Positions 36,339 through 42,340 of a stretch of DNA of 42,340 nucleotides are shown one piece after another. The position numbers and the translations under genes were made by a program. The stretch is from Candidatus Methanofastidiosum methylothiophilum (GTDB lineage: Archaea > Methanobacteriota_B > Thermococci > Methanofastidiosales > Methanofastidiosaceae). The DNA is taken from assembly GCA_001587575.1 (NCBI GenBank), contig LNJC01000008.1, positions 1-42,340 on the forward strand, read 5' to 3'. Numbering within the stretch: position 1 is the stretch's first letter; every line of letters begins with the position of its first letter. A model generated the notes under the pieces. It was not told the DNA's origin and made no database searches. It saw only the letters and a program-made list of their open reading frames with translations.

Positions 36339-36734
36339 TCCAATTCTTTTATATGTTTCTTCTATATCTGGGATTTTTTTAAAGTAGATTAGATGAGAAG
36401 GGCAACCTTTGTTGCAGTCAGAAGCTCCAAAACCTAAAACAGGTATTTCTACAACTTTACCCTCGGCTAGTTTTTTTGATATTTCATGCTCATAATTTGT
36501 TTCAGTTTCTGAGAGGATTATTTTAATAATCTTTGACTTGTCAAGTAAATAGTCTATATGCCATCTTTTGATCTTGTCCTTTTTCAGATGATATCTTACA
36601 CGTCCAAATCCACCTAGAGCACTTCCGTTATATACATAATAACCTCTTTTAAATAAGAATAATCCAATCTTTCCTATTTGGATATGTTGATCTTTTTCTA
36701 ACATCAATAATAAAGAATAGACTCCTTTCTGCAT
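36294..36734 (-). CDS. GIY-YIG/DUF123 family protein
   Basis: A 146-residue protein: GVYSLLLML (the GIY-like strand), YYVYNGSALGGFGRVRYH (the YIG-like strand and arginine), then KRWHIDYLL, a conserved E in YEHEI, and ASDCNKGCPSHLIYF. These are the DUF123 blocks, sometimes fused to nuclease domains in archaea. Nuclease activity is plausible but unproven. It is convergent with the methyltransferase gene and lies 3 nt downstream of the orphan gene. Confidence 0.82.
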   Translation of the reverse strand: MQKGVYSLLLMLEKDQHIQIGKIGLFLFKRGYYVYNGSALGGFGRVRYHLKKDKIKRWHIDYLLDKSKIIKIILSETETNYEHEISKKLAEGKVVEIPVLGFGASDCNKGCPSHLIYFKKIPDIEETYKRIGLEYVVFEEADFKNI

Positions 36735-36737
36735 TAA

Positions 36738-37382
36738 TTATAAGGCGGAATATTTCTCTATAAACTTATCTTTAAGATATATCCACTCTTCTAATTTTGC
36801 TGGGATCTGATCTACATAATAAATTTTTTTATCGCCTGCACTTTCTTTTATGAATCTAATACCTGATTCGTTAAGTATCTCTTCTACAACTTTATCTCTG
36901 TCTACTCTATCAAATTTTCTAATCCATTGGGGTAATTTCTCACCATACATCTTTTCCATAAACTGAATATCAATTCTTGAACAATAAACAATTATTTTTT
37001 GGCTCTTCCGCTCTAACTCCCTCATTTTTAGTATATCAATTGCCTCGCTTAAAAACAATCCTCTTTCTTCCCAAGAATATAATTTTGTACCTTCAAACTC
37101 TCCAGTAATTCTATAGTTTTTATCAAAATAATTAAGTAGTGCAACAAGTTGCTTTGGATCATTTATTACAAGTTCATTTGCTTCTATATTTCGATTATAC
37201 ACAAAATTGAACCTTTTCATATCCCTCAAGTATTCTTTGAACATTTCAGGTAACAGTTTAGTGGCCGGTTTAACAACTATTTTTACCTGGCTTCCTTCAA
37301 TATAACCGTATACCTGTATTTTCAAATTAACACCAGATATATAAATAGGAATAGGAATATATAAATTTATATATGCTTTCAT
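36738..37382 (-). CDS. Uncharacterised protein, 214 residues
   Basis: No recognised family. The N-terminal 30 residues are beta-rich and hydrophobic (INLYIPIPIYISG); the rest is mixed alpha/beta and basic, with PEMFKEYLRDMKRFNFVYNRN, ERGLFLSEAIDILKMRELERKSQK and a C-terminal helix. The region encoding the first 15 residues contains two TATA-like TTTATATA words on the coding strand, so the true start may be the TTG at 37325 (beginning LKIQVYGY). It is divergent from the small gene ahead of the ParA locus. Confidence 0.55.
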   Translation of the reverse strand: MKAYINLYIPIPIYISGVNLKIQVYGYIEGSQVKIVVKPATKLLPEMFKEYLRDMKRFNFVYNRNIEANELVINDPKQLVALLNYFDKNYRITGEFEGTKLYSWEERGLFLSEAIDILKMRELERKSQKIIVYCSRIDIQFMEKMYGEKLPQWIRKFDRVDRDKVVEEILNESGIRFIKESAGDKKIYYVDQIPAKLEEWIYLKDKFIEKYSAL

Positions 37383-37404
37383 TTTTACTAATCATAGCTA
37401 AATT

Positions 37405-37420
37405 ATCTTAAAGCTAAGAT
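37405..37420. promoter_or_regulatory. Inverted repeat in the divergent promoter before the SegAB-like locus
   Basis: ATCTTA-AAGC-TAAGAT is symmetric and sits between the divergent 214-residue gene (start 37382) and the 97-residue gene (start 37484). It could bind a local regulator or the ribbon-helix-helix protein. Confidence 0.35.
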
Positions 37421-37483
37421 TTATTAATGAATTAACTTCTTCTATTTCAAAATACAGAATTTTGAAACCCAGGGGGTTTAATA

Positions 37484-37777
37484 TTGGATATAGAAACCCA
37501 GTTATCAAAAAAATACGGTATTTCCAGAGAAGATCTGATAAGGGCAATCGAGAGAGAAATTAAATTGATAGAATCTAAAGGTAGCGGAGGAAGAAAGAAT
37601 AGGATAAAGCTTGTAGAGACTGAATTCGTTAAAAGACACTTTATTAGCCCTAAAAACGCTGAGAAATTCTTAAAAGAAGCAAAAAAACGTATTTCCTCGA
37701 CTTCTTTTTGGAGATTAAGAAAAAATCTTGAGAAAAAAGGCATTCTAATAGACGCCGATGGAAATCTAATCGAATAA
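37484..37777 (+). CDS. Small basic protein upstream of ParA, possibly winged-helix
   Basis: A 97-residue protein starting at TTG, with AGGGGG seven nt upstream. Helix-rich and basic (LSKKYGISREDLIRAIEREIKLIES). The second half (HFISPKNAEKFLKEAKKRISSTSFWRLRKNLEKKGILIDADGNLIE) looks like a winged-helix ending with a beta-hairpin wing, which would suit DNA binding, but I cannot name a family. It is followed by 241 bp of AT-rich repeats before parA. Confidence 0.55.
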   Translation: MDIETQLSKKYGISREDLIRAIEREIKLIESKGSGGRKNRIKLVETEFVKRHFISPKNAEKFLKEAKKRISSTSFWRLRKNLEKKGILIDADGNLIE

Positions 37778-37784
37778 ATAATAA

Positions 37785-38006
37785 TTAATAATTATTAAAT
37801 AATATATATTAGCTATTAATTAATAAATATATTTTCACATTGTGTATAGATTCTGTCTAAATCCTCTTTTTTACAACAAATACCCCACTCTAAATGCTAA
37901 AAAATATCCTTTTTTATAGCCAAAACATTTATAAATAAGCTTAATAATTATTAACTAATACATATCAATTATTAAATAATATGTATTAACTATTATATAA
38001 TATCTA
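37785..38006. repeat. Palindrome-rich region upstream of the ParA/RHH pair (centromere-like)
   Basis: The 14-bp palindrome TTAATAATTATTAA occurs twice exactly (37785-37798 and 37941-37954). A further inverted pair, TAATACATAT (37956-37965) and ATATGTATTA (37979-37988), follows, and TAAT/ATTA-type words recur up to the ribosome site AGGTGAT. The segment between the palindromes (37843-37925) is less regular and holds no gene I can see. The layout resembles the binding sites of ribbon-helix-helix partition proteins upstream of parA-type operons. Confidence 0.55.
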
Positions 38007-38018
38007 ATAGGTGATATC

Positions 38019-38762
38019 TTGGAAACAATTGCAGTATACAATCAGAAGGGTGGAACGGGAAAAACTACAACAACAATTAATTTGGGGCATGCTCTCGCGC
38101 TTACTGGAAAAAAAGTACTAATAATCGATATAGATGATCAAGGAAACGATGCCGAATGCCTTGGAGTTAAATTTACCCGAAGCATTTACCATTTATTAAA
38201 AGATGAAGCTCCTTTTGAAGAATGTATTGTCAGTGCTAGAAAAAATTTGGATTTATTACCGTCTGATGAGACTATTTCTCAAGTGGCTTTAGAAATGGTG
38301 GGATGGAGAAACAGAGAAAACGCCTTAAAAAAACGTCTCGAAGGAATTAAATATGATTATGTCCTCATCGATTGCCAGACTGGATTGGGGATTTTAAATG
38401 AAAACGCACTCAATTTCTGTCATAAGTTGCTCGTGCCTGTATCGATGGAGTATCTTTCTGTAAAAGGTCTTTTCAAAGTGGATAAACTTGTTTATGACTT
38501 GAGAGAAGATTTCCAAAAAAATTTGAAGATAGACCTTATTGTACCTACATTCGTGGATGAGAGGGTAAAAAGAACTAAAGAATATATAGAATTTTTTGAG
38601 AGTATGGATCACTTTCAGGGTATAATAAGCCCCTATATACGGATAGATACCAAACTGTCTGAAAGTTTTGCCCATGGAAAAACAATATTTGAATACGCAT
38701 TGAATTCAAGAGGCGCCTATGACTATATCCAATTATGTAAAAGAGTGTTGGAGGGAATATGA
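38019..38762 (+). CDS. ParA-family ATPase (SegA-like)
   Basis: A 247-residue ATPase with the deviant Walker A K10GGTGKTTTT, switch I region DIDDQGNDAECLG, Walker B YVLIDCQTG and the ParA block PVSMEYLSVKGL. It lacks an N-terminal DNA-binding domain, so it is of the short Ib/SegA kind. The start is TTG with AGGTGAT four nt upstream; the stop overlaps the next ATG (ATGA). Adjacency to a ribbon-helix-helix protein and location near the origin fit the archaeal SegAB chromosome segregation system; an integrated plasmid partition module is the alternative. Confidence 0.85.
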   Translation: METIAVYNQKGGTGKTTTTINLGHALALTGKKVLIIDIDDQGNDAECLGVKFTRSIYHLLKDEAPFEECIVSARKNLDLLPSDETISQVALEMVGWRNRENALKKRLEGIKYDYVLIDCQTGLGILNENALNFCHKLLVPVSMEYLSVKGLFKVDKLVYDLREDFQKNLKIDLIVPTFVDERVKRTKEYIEFFESMDHFQGIISPYIRIDTKLSESFAHGKTIFEYALNSRGAYDYIQLCKRVLEGI

Positions 38763-39103
38763 TGGCCTTAACTGATGGTCTAAAAAATGATTTAGAGAAA
38801 GAAATACAGAGGAGGGTAATTCTTACAAAAGAGGAAATTGAACACGAAAAAGAAAAAAAGGAAATAATGACTCAACGTTTTACACATAGCGAAGTAAAAA
38901 AACCTCAATATAAAAAGAAAAAAGTGATAAAAAGTTTTTCTCTTGACGAAGAACTTGTAAATGCACTTGACACACTAATAAAAGATAAATTAGGTATACC
39001 AAGATCTATTAAAGTTGCTTTGAATACTGGAGAAAGAAGTTCAACTGTTGAAGAAGCGATAAAAGAATATATAGATAGAAGAGACCCTGCCCTCTTAAAA
39101 TAA
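38759..39103 (+). CDS. Ribbon-helix-helix partition protein (SegB-like)
   Basis: A 114-residue protein. The first about 55 residues are charged and probably disordered or helical (EEIEHEKEKKEIM ... KKPQYKKKK). The C-terminal half is a ribbon-helix-helix domain: strand VIKSFSLDEE, helix LVNALDTLIKDKL, then SSTVEEAIKEYI. That order (flexible N-terminus, C-terminal RHH) is the one known for ParG and archaeal SegB. Coupled to the ParA gene by a 4-nt overlap. Confidence 0.75.
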   Translation: MMALTDGLKNDLEKEIQRRVILTKEEIEHEKEKKEIMTQRFTHSEVKKPQYKKKKVIKSFSLDEELVNALDTLIKDKLGIPRSIKVALNTGERSSTVEEAIKEYIDRRDPALLK

Positions 39104-39112
39104 ATATCAAAA

Positions 39113-39165
39113 AATACATATTACTTAATAGTTATTAATTATTATGTATTAACTAATAACTATTA
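39113..39165. repeat. Nested inverted repeats downstream of the ParA/RHH pair
   Basis: AATACATA (39113-39120) pairs with TATGTATT (39143-39150), and TAATAGTTATTA (39126-39137) pairs with TAATAACTATTA (39154-39165), exact 12-bp arms. The ACATA/TATGT words match those upstream of parA. The last arm overlaps the 3' end of the B12 protein gene. It may be a second binding site or a terminator. Confidence 0.5.
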
Positions 39166-40778
39166 GATGTTAATCTATTAATCCTCTCCTTCTCTGATAT
39201 AATATCGCCTGATTCTTCATCGATACAATGAACAGAACCATCGATAATTGTTGTTTTGATCTCTCCTTTTGCAGGAATAAATCCCTTCAAATCCTCTGCA
39301 TCCATAATCCCAATCTCAACCGCTTTATAGAGTGTATATGCATCTGTCAAAGGATCATTATTACCTGTAAGTGATTTTATAGTATCTAGTATTAATTTAG
39401 TATCTTTTAGTATCTCTTCTTTTCTCTTAATTATTCTTTTGTTATCTTCTATACCAGGCAATCCTTTGAGACAATTTTTAATAACTCCTCTAGAAATCTT
39501 TGAACTTTCGATTATTACATTTGGTGTTGCAACATTATACGCTTCAGAATATCCCACAACATGAACAATATGCGGCTTTAGATACATCCCAATTGTAATT
39601 GATGAAGCAAGCTCTCCTTTAGCTATGTCTTCATCAACAGAAAGAGACGCAAGACCTGTTCTAATCATACGGAGAATTTTAAAACTATCATTTGACAGTT
39701 CGGATATAAGTTCTAATTTTGCTAACATTTTTGCAATGTCCATCTCAGGGGATATTTCTGGAGGCACATTCATCATAAACTGTTGAATGTAGTACCCAAC
39801 ACCTAAATTTCTTGCATTATAAGCTGCAATATAAGCAGAAGCAACTTCAATAGGATCTGTAGTTTTTCTAAGTGCCCATTGATGAGAATCATTTATTTCA
39901 ACAGGTACATTATTCTCTGCATGCCATTTTATTGTTTTTTGATTTTCACTTATTGCAATATTTAGCCCTCTCTTAGATCGTCCATCAAGCTCTGAATACC
40001 AGAAAAGAGGTATTGCCCCCCATGCATTGTTTATTGTTTCTTTTAGCATACTCCCCCATTGAAGTAAGTCATTTGTCCCAGCATAACATCTCAAAAGAGG
40101 AAAATTTCCTATCCTTGAAGATTCATATATATTCATTAAATCTTCTTTTTTTCGAAGAGGGACTCCACCTCCACCTTCAAACTCTTTGCAAACATTTTCT
40201 TGATTAAAAAAACATTCTTGTGCTATTTGATCCGGCCCTATTGATATGATATCAACAGTTTTGCTCTTTGCGATTTCTCTAACACCCTCAATCGTTTTTT
40301 CAAGAGATGGTAATCCGAAATGATGTCTTATTAGTGGAAAAGGATAGGACTTACTTATCCTATCGTAGAGATTTTGAGAATACTCAATGGCCTTGTTGTT
40401 TTCCTCTCTTTCGAGTACTTTGTCAAGAATATCTTTTTCAGTTTCTATACCTCTAAATACAGCTTCAAATATCCCTGATTTTTTTGCAACTTCACATACA
40501 GCAGGCGTTCCTCCAAAGAAGAATCTTGATTCAATGTTGTTCTCTTTAATTGATTTATTCAACTTCTCAAATAATATTTTTGAATTTTCTGGCTCAAGTC
40601 TATAGCTTAGACCCACTATTTCTGGTTTTTTTTCCAGAATGATTTTTATCAATTTTTCTATATCGATACAGACGCCAATAAATTCTGTATCAATATTATT
40701 TTTTTTTAACAAACTCTCAAAGTTCTTTATTCCTTGGACATGAATACAATTGCCTACTGTTGCAAGAATAGCCTTCAT
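39153..40778 (-). CDS. B12-binding protein with glutamate-mutase-E-like catalytic region
   Basis: A 541-residue protein. Residues 1-125 form a cobalamin-binding Rossmann domain: GNC11IH13VQG16 corresponds to DXHXXG (the histidine that binds cobalt is kept, the Asp is Cys), then VGLSYR and FFFGGTPA are the S and GG parts. The rest (about 180-470) has barrel-type sequence (GGGVPLRKKEDL, LLRCYAGTNDLLQWG, VPVEINDSHQWALRKTTD, YYIQQFMMNVPPEIS) that recalls the epsilon subunit of methylaspartate (glutamate) mutase, but the match is by eye. If so, both mutase parts are fused. It is translationally coupled (4-nt overlap) to an opine-dehydrogenase-family gene. Confidence 0.62.
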   Translation of the reverse strand: MKAILATVGNCIHVQGIKNFESLLKKNNIDTEFIGVCIDIEKLIKIILEKKPEIVGLSYRLEPENSKILFEKLNKSIKENNIESRFFFGGTPAVCEVAKKSGIFEAVFRGIETEKDILDKVLEREENNKAIEYSQNLYDRISKSYPFPLIRHHFGLPSLEKTIEGVREIAKSKTVDIISIGPDQIAQECFFNQENVCKEFEGGGGVPLRKKEDLMNIYESSRIGNFPLLRCYAGTNDLLQWGSMLKETINNAWGAIPLFWYSELDGRSKRGLNIAISENQKTIKWHAENNVPVEINDSHQWALRKTTDPIEVASAYIAAYNARNLGVGYYIQQFMMNVPPEISPEMDIAKMLAKLELISELSNDSFKILRMIRTGLASLSVDEDIAKGELASSITIGMYLKPHIVHVVGYSEAYNVATPNVIIESSKISRGVIKNCLKGLPGIEDNKRIIKRKEEILKDTKLILDTIKSLTGNNDPLTDAYTLYKAVEIGIMDAEDLKGFIPAKGEIKTTIIDGSVHCIDEESGDIISEKERINRLTSNSY

Positions 40779-41920
40779 ACTATTTCTCCAGCCATTAATC
40801 TCTTTATTGTTTTTAAGTCAAAATTCTTGATTCCCATATGATCTACAGTCCTTCCTTCTGCCCAAAAATCTCTTTCCTGCTGGTAGCATGCTATATTAAT
40901 CAGTGAATCAATACACTTCGTTTCAACACCAAATTTTTTTCCAAGAGATGACATTGGAACAAGACTCATTGGTACATCTTCCAATATGTACCTGTGATGA
41001 ATAGTTGAGGGGGCCATTACTCCCTTATAAGCCAGTGTAGTTTGAACTGATTCGTAAAGGTCCACACCTGTTGACCCATATGAAAAATAAAGCCAGTCTT
41101 TAAGGGAGGGAACTCTTATACCAACAGCTTCCGCTATTTTAATTCTTTCTTCGTCTATACTTTCTAATACTTTAGCAACTCCGGGTGATACTCCTTCTAG
41201 ATAATATTCAAAATTACCGTGATTTGACTCTACCCATCCTGTATTGAGAAGCATAACACCTGGATGAAACATAACTGCAACGTTTCCTAAACTTGTATGA
41301 AGAACATCTGACGTAGGTGTAAACTGTGGAAACGCAGTCCTTAGTTTTTTAATAAGCTCTGGATTTTTATATGATCTAACAGCAGAAACTGGAACAGACC
41401 TTTTTATATCAAATATTCTAACTTTATGCACTCCAAGCTTTCTTGAAACAAATAAGAAAGTCTGGGTTTCAGCAAAAATAATGTCTTCTCGCACTTTTCC
41501 CTCTTTTCTAAATGTATTGTAAAGTTCTAGGGCCCCACCAGTCCTCCCTGGATTTAAAACCATAGTTTGACCAGATTTAACATATTTTACTAATTTTTCT
41601 GCAATCTCTCTGTGTCCATTTGCAGGCACTACAACCATTATTATATCTACACCATCAATTGATTTTTGAAAATCTTGATCAATCTTGTTTAATTCTCCAA
41701 ATCCCTCAAGTTTACCTTCAACTTCTATACCTCCTGCAGCCGCAAGAGCCTCCATTTTTTCTTTGTCTCTCGTCCATATATTAACTGAGAATCCATTTAC
41801 AGCAAGATAACCTGCCATTGCAAGCCCGCCATTTCCCGCGCCTATAACACAAAAAGAAGGTTTATTTCCAGCAGCATGTTTTATTTTTCCCATTATTTCA
41901 TCTCTCAATTTATCAACCAC
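40775..41920 (-). CDS. NAD/NADP octopine/nopaline dehydrogenase family protein
   Basis: A 381-residue protein. The N-terminal Rossmann domain is CVIGAGNGGLAMAGYLAVNG (about 24-43), with WTRD at the second strand. NPGRTGGALE and the helical C-terminal octopine dehydrogenase domain (NVAVMFHPGVMLLNTGWVES, STIHHRYILEDVP) follow. Members reduce an imine between an amino acid and a 2-oxo acid, or act on related substrates. The start is GTG at 41920; an ATG at 41893 is an alternative. It is the first gene of a two-gene operon with the B12 protein and has a palindrome directly upstream. Confidence 0.85.
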   Translation of the reverse strand: MVDKLRDEIMGKIKHAAGNKPSFCVIGAGNGGLAMAGYLAVNGFSVNIWTRDKEKMEALAAAGGIEVEGKLEGFGELNKIDQDFQKSIDGVDIIMVVVPANGHREIAEKLVKYVKSGQTMVLNPGRTGGALELYNTFRKEGKVREDIIFAETQTFLFVSRKLGVHKVRIFDIKRSVPVSAVRSYKNPELIKKLRTAFPQFTPTSDVLHTSLGNVAVMFHPGVMLLNTGWVESNHGNFEYYLEGVSPGVAKVLESIDEERIKIAEAVGIRVPSLKDWLYFSYGSTGVDLYESVQTTLAYKGVMAPSTIHHRYILEDVPMSLVPMSSLGKKFGVETKCIDSLINIACYQQERDFWAEGRTVDHMGIKNFDLKTIKRLMAGEIV

Positions 41921-41928
41921 CCTAAATA

Positions 41929-41942
41929 TACCTCGAGAGGTA
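41929..41942. promoter_or_regulatory. Palindrome at the start of the opine dehydrogenase/B12 operon
   Basis: TACCTC-GA-GAGGTA has exact 6-bp arms and ends 9 nt before the GTG start. A minus-strand TATA-like TTTTTAATAC lies at about 41952-41961, so the palindrome would fall on the transcription start, a typical repressor site. Confidence 0.5.
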
Positions 41943-42004
41943 CCTAATCTGTATTAAAAATAGAATACCTTACAGATTTAGAAAGTTTATATTTATATGT
42001 TTAA

Positions 42005-42079
42005 TGGGACCGCCGAGATTTGAACTCAGGTTTCTGGCTCCCGAAGCCAAAAGGATGGGCCAAGCTACCCCACGGTCCC
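42005..42079 (-). tRNA. tRNA-Pro (anticodon CGG)
   Basis: On the minus strand the acceptor stem GGGACCG pairs with CGGTCCC over 7 bp, with discriminator A. The anticodon stem TTGGC/GCCAG encloses loop TTCGGGA, giving anticodon CGG. The T arm is CTGAG-TTCAAAT-CTCGG. CCA is not encoded and no intron is seen. An AT-rich TATA-like stretch lies just upstream at about 42092-42105. Confidence 0.95.
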
Positions 42080-42117
42080 TCAATTAAACTAAAAAAATAT
42101 ATTATTAAGTATTTCGT

Positions 42118-42340
42118 TTATTCGAGAACAGTGTGCATTTTTTTCAAATCTTCTTCGTTTCTGTTTGTCCTTTCCATTAGAGAACTTATCAATCCCTCAA
42201 AGAATAAAAATGTAGAAACCTCAAAAAGAGTGCCTAAAGGTGCAAATGAGGGCATCTCATTGTGAAAACCTTTTTGAACAAATCTGTTTGGGTCTGTTCT
42301 ATGTTTTGCATCGATAATTATTGTTTTAGTAGCCTTCTTA
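42118..42340 (-). CDS. hxlB: 6-phospho-3-hexuloisomerase, C-terminal part
   Basis: 73 residues of the C-terminus, running off the right edge of the window. The SIS-domain ending APLGTLFEVSTFLFFEGLISSLMERT and EEDLKKMHTVLE is characteristic of PHI, which interconverts 3-hexulose-6-phosphate and fructose-6-phosphate in the ribulose monophosphate pathway used by many archaea to make pentoses. Its N-terminal part and any HPS partner are outside the window. Confidence 0.85.
   Translation of the reverse strand, partial: KKATKTIIIDAKHRTDPNRFVQKGFHNEMPSFAPLGTLFEVSTFLFFEGLISSLMERTNRNEEDLKKMHTVLE

Noticed and set aside
37785..37988. CRISPR-like repeats
   Set aside because: The repeated units are short AT palindromes with irregular spacing and no unique spacers of constant length.
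37384..39170. Integrated plasmid carrying parA
   Set aside because: No integrase, replication gene, attachment repeat or composition break is visible, and chromosomal SegAB explains the gene pair equally well; it remains an alternative.

Overview
This window comes from the chromosome of an AT-rich, anaerobic euryarchaeon. The archaeal evidence is strong: an Orc1/Cdc6 initiator beside inverted origin recognition boxes, the small primase subunit, a DRG-type GTPase, a type II methionine aminopeptidase, an archaeal glutamyl-tRNA synthetase, a RaSEA-like archaeosine enzyme, TATA boxes just ahead of start codons, and many TTG/GTG starts. A tungsten-type aldehyde:ferredoxin oxidoreductase and a corrinoid protein point to a strict anaerobe. 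The gene mix (two DUF1638 proteins, AOR, 6-phospho-3-hexuloisomerase, low GC) would suit a Methanofastidiosa- or Theionarchaea-like lineage. That placement is a guess: no methanogenesis marker lies in the window.

Layout. 1-5.7 kb: a tightly packed branched-chain amino acid operon (leuC 3' end, leuD, leuB-like, cimA, ilvD) that fits isoleucine synthesis through citramalate, followed by a small membrane protein. 5.7-9.2 kb: a RaSEA-like radical SAM protein, a small zinc protein and an HAE3/RND exporter. 9.2-17.5 kb: an arsenic island with arsM, two arsR genes, ACR3, ArsG/ArsF-like genes, arsC, an AhpD-like protein, a thioredoxin and an ArsP-like permease. It also holds a FAS1 protein, a secreted protein and a DUF1638 protein. 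17.6-19.9 kb: AOR with a four-cluster ferredoxin. 20-21 kb: map with a 45-residue zinc protein downstream.

21.0-21.4 kb is the probable replication origin: two near-identical ORB elements in inverted orientation flank about 250 bp of AT-rich DNA beside orc1/cdc6. Genes to the left run mostly leftward and genes to the right mostly rightward, as expected for outward replication. On the right lie Hsp20, gltX, priS, ileS and a DRG GTPase. 30.9-35.6 kb is a leftward cluster: PhoU/DUF47-like protein, ABC-2 transporter pair, second DUF1638 protein, CPA2 antiporter. 35.7-37.4 kb: HEMK2/Mtq2-like methyltransferase, DUF123 GIY-YIG protein and an orphan. 37.4-39.2 kb: a small orphan and a ParA + ribbon-helix-helix pair resembling the archaeal SegAB segregation system, flanked by AT-rich palindromes. 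39.2-41.9 kb: an opine-dehydrogenase-family enzyme translationally coupled to a B12-binding, mutase-like protein. The window closes with tRNA-Pro(CGG) and the 3' end of 6-phospho-3-hexuloisomerase.

The most unusual signals are: (a) the word TTAAGGCCA, found eleven times by eye on both strands and in different reading frames, once as an inverted pair at a convergent gene end; (b) the B12 protein/opine dehydrogenase operon with its own palindrome; (c) the SegAB-like locus with repeated palindromes; (d) the DUF1638 gene inside the arsenic island; (e) the zinc mini-protein paired with MetAP; (f) an 18-bp operator candidate shared by two arsenic promoters. No CRISPR array, insertion sequence or rRNA was seen.
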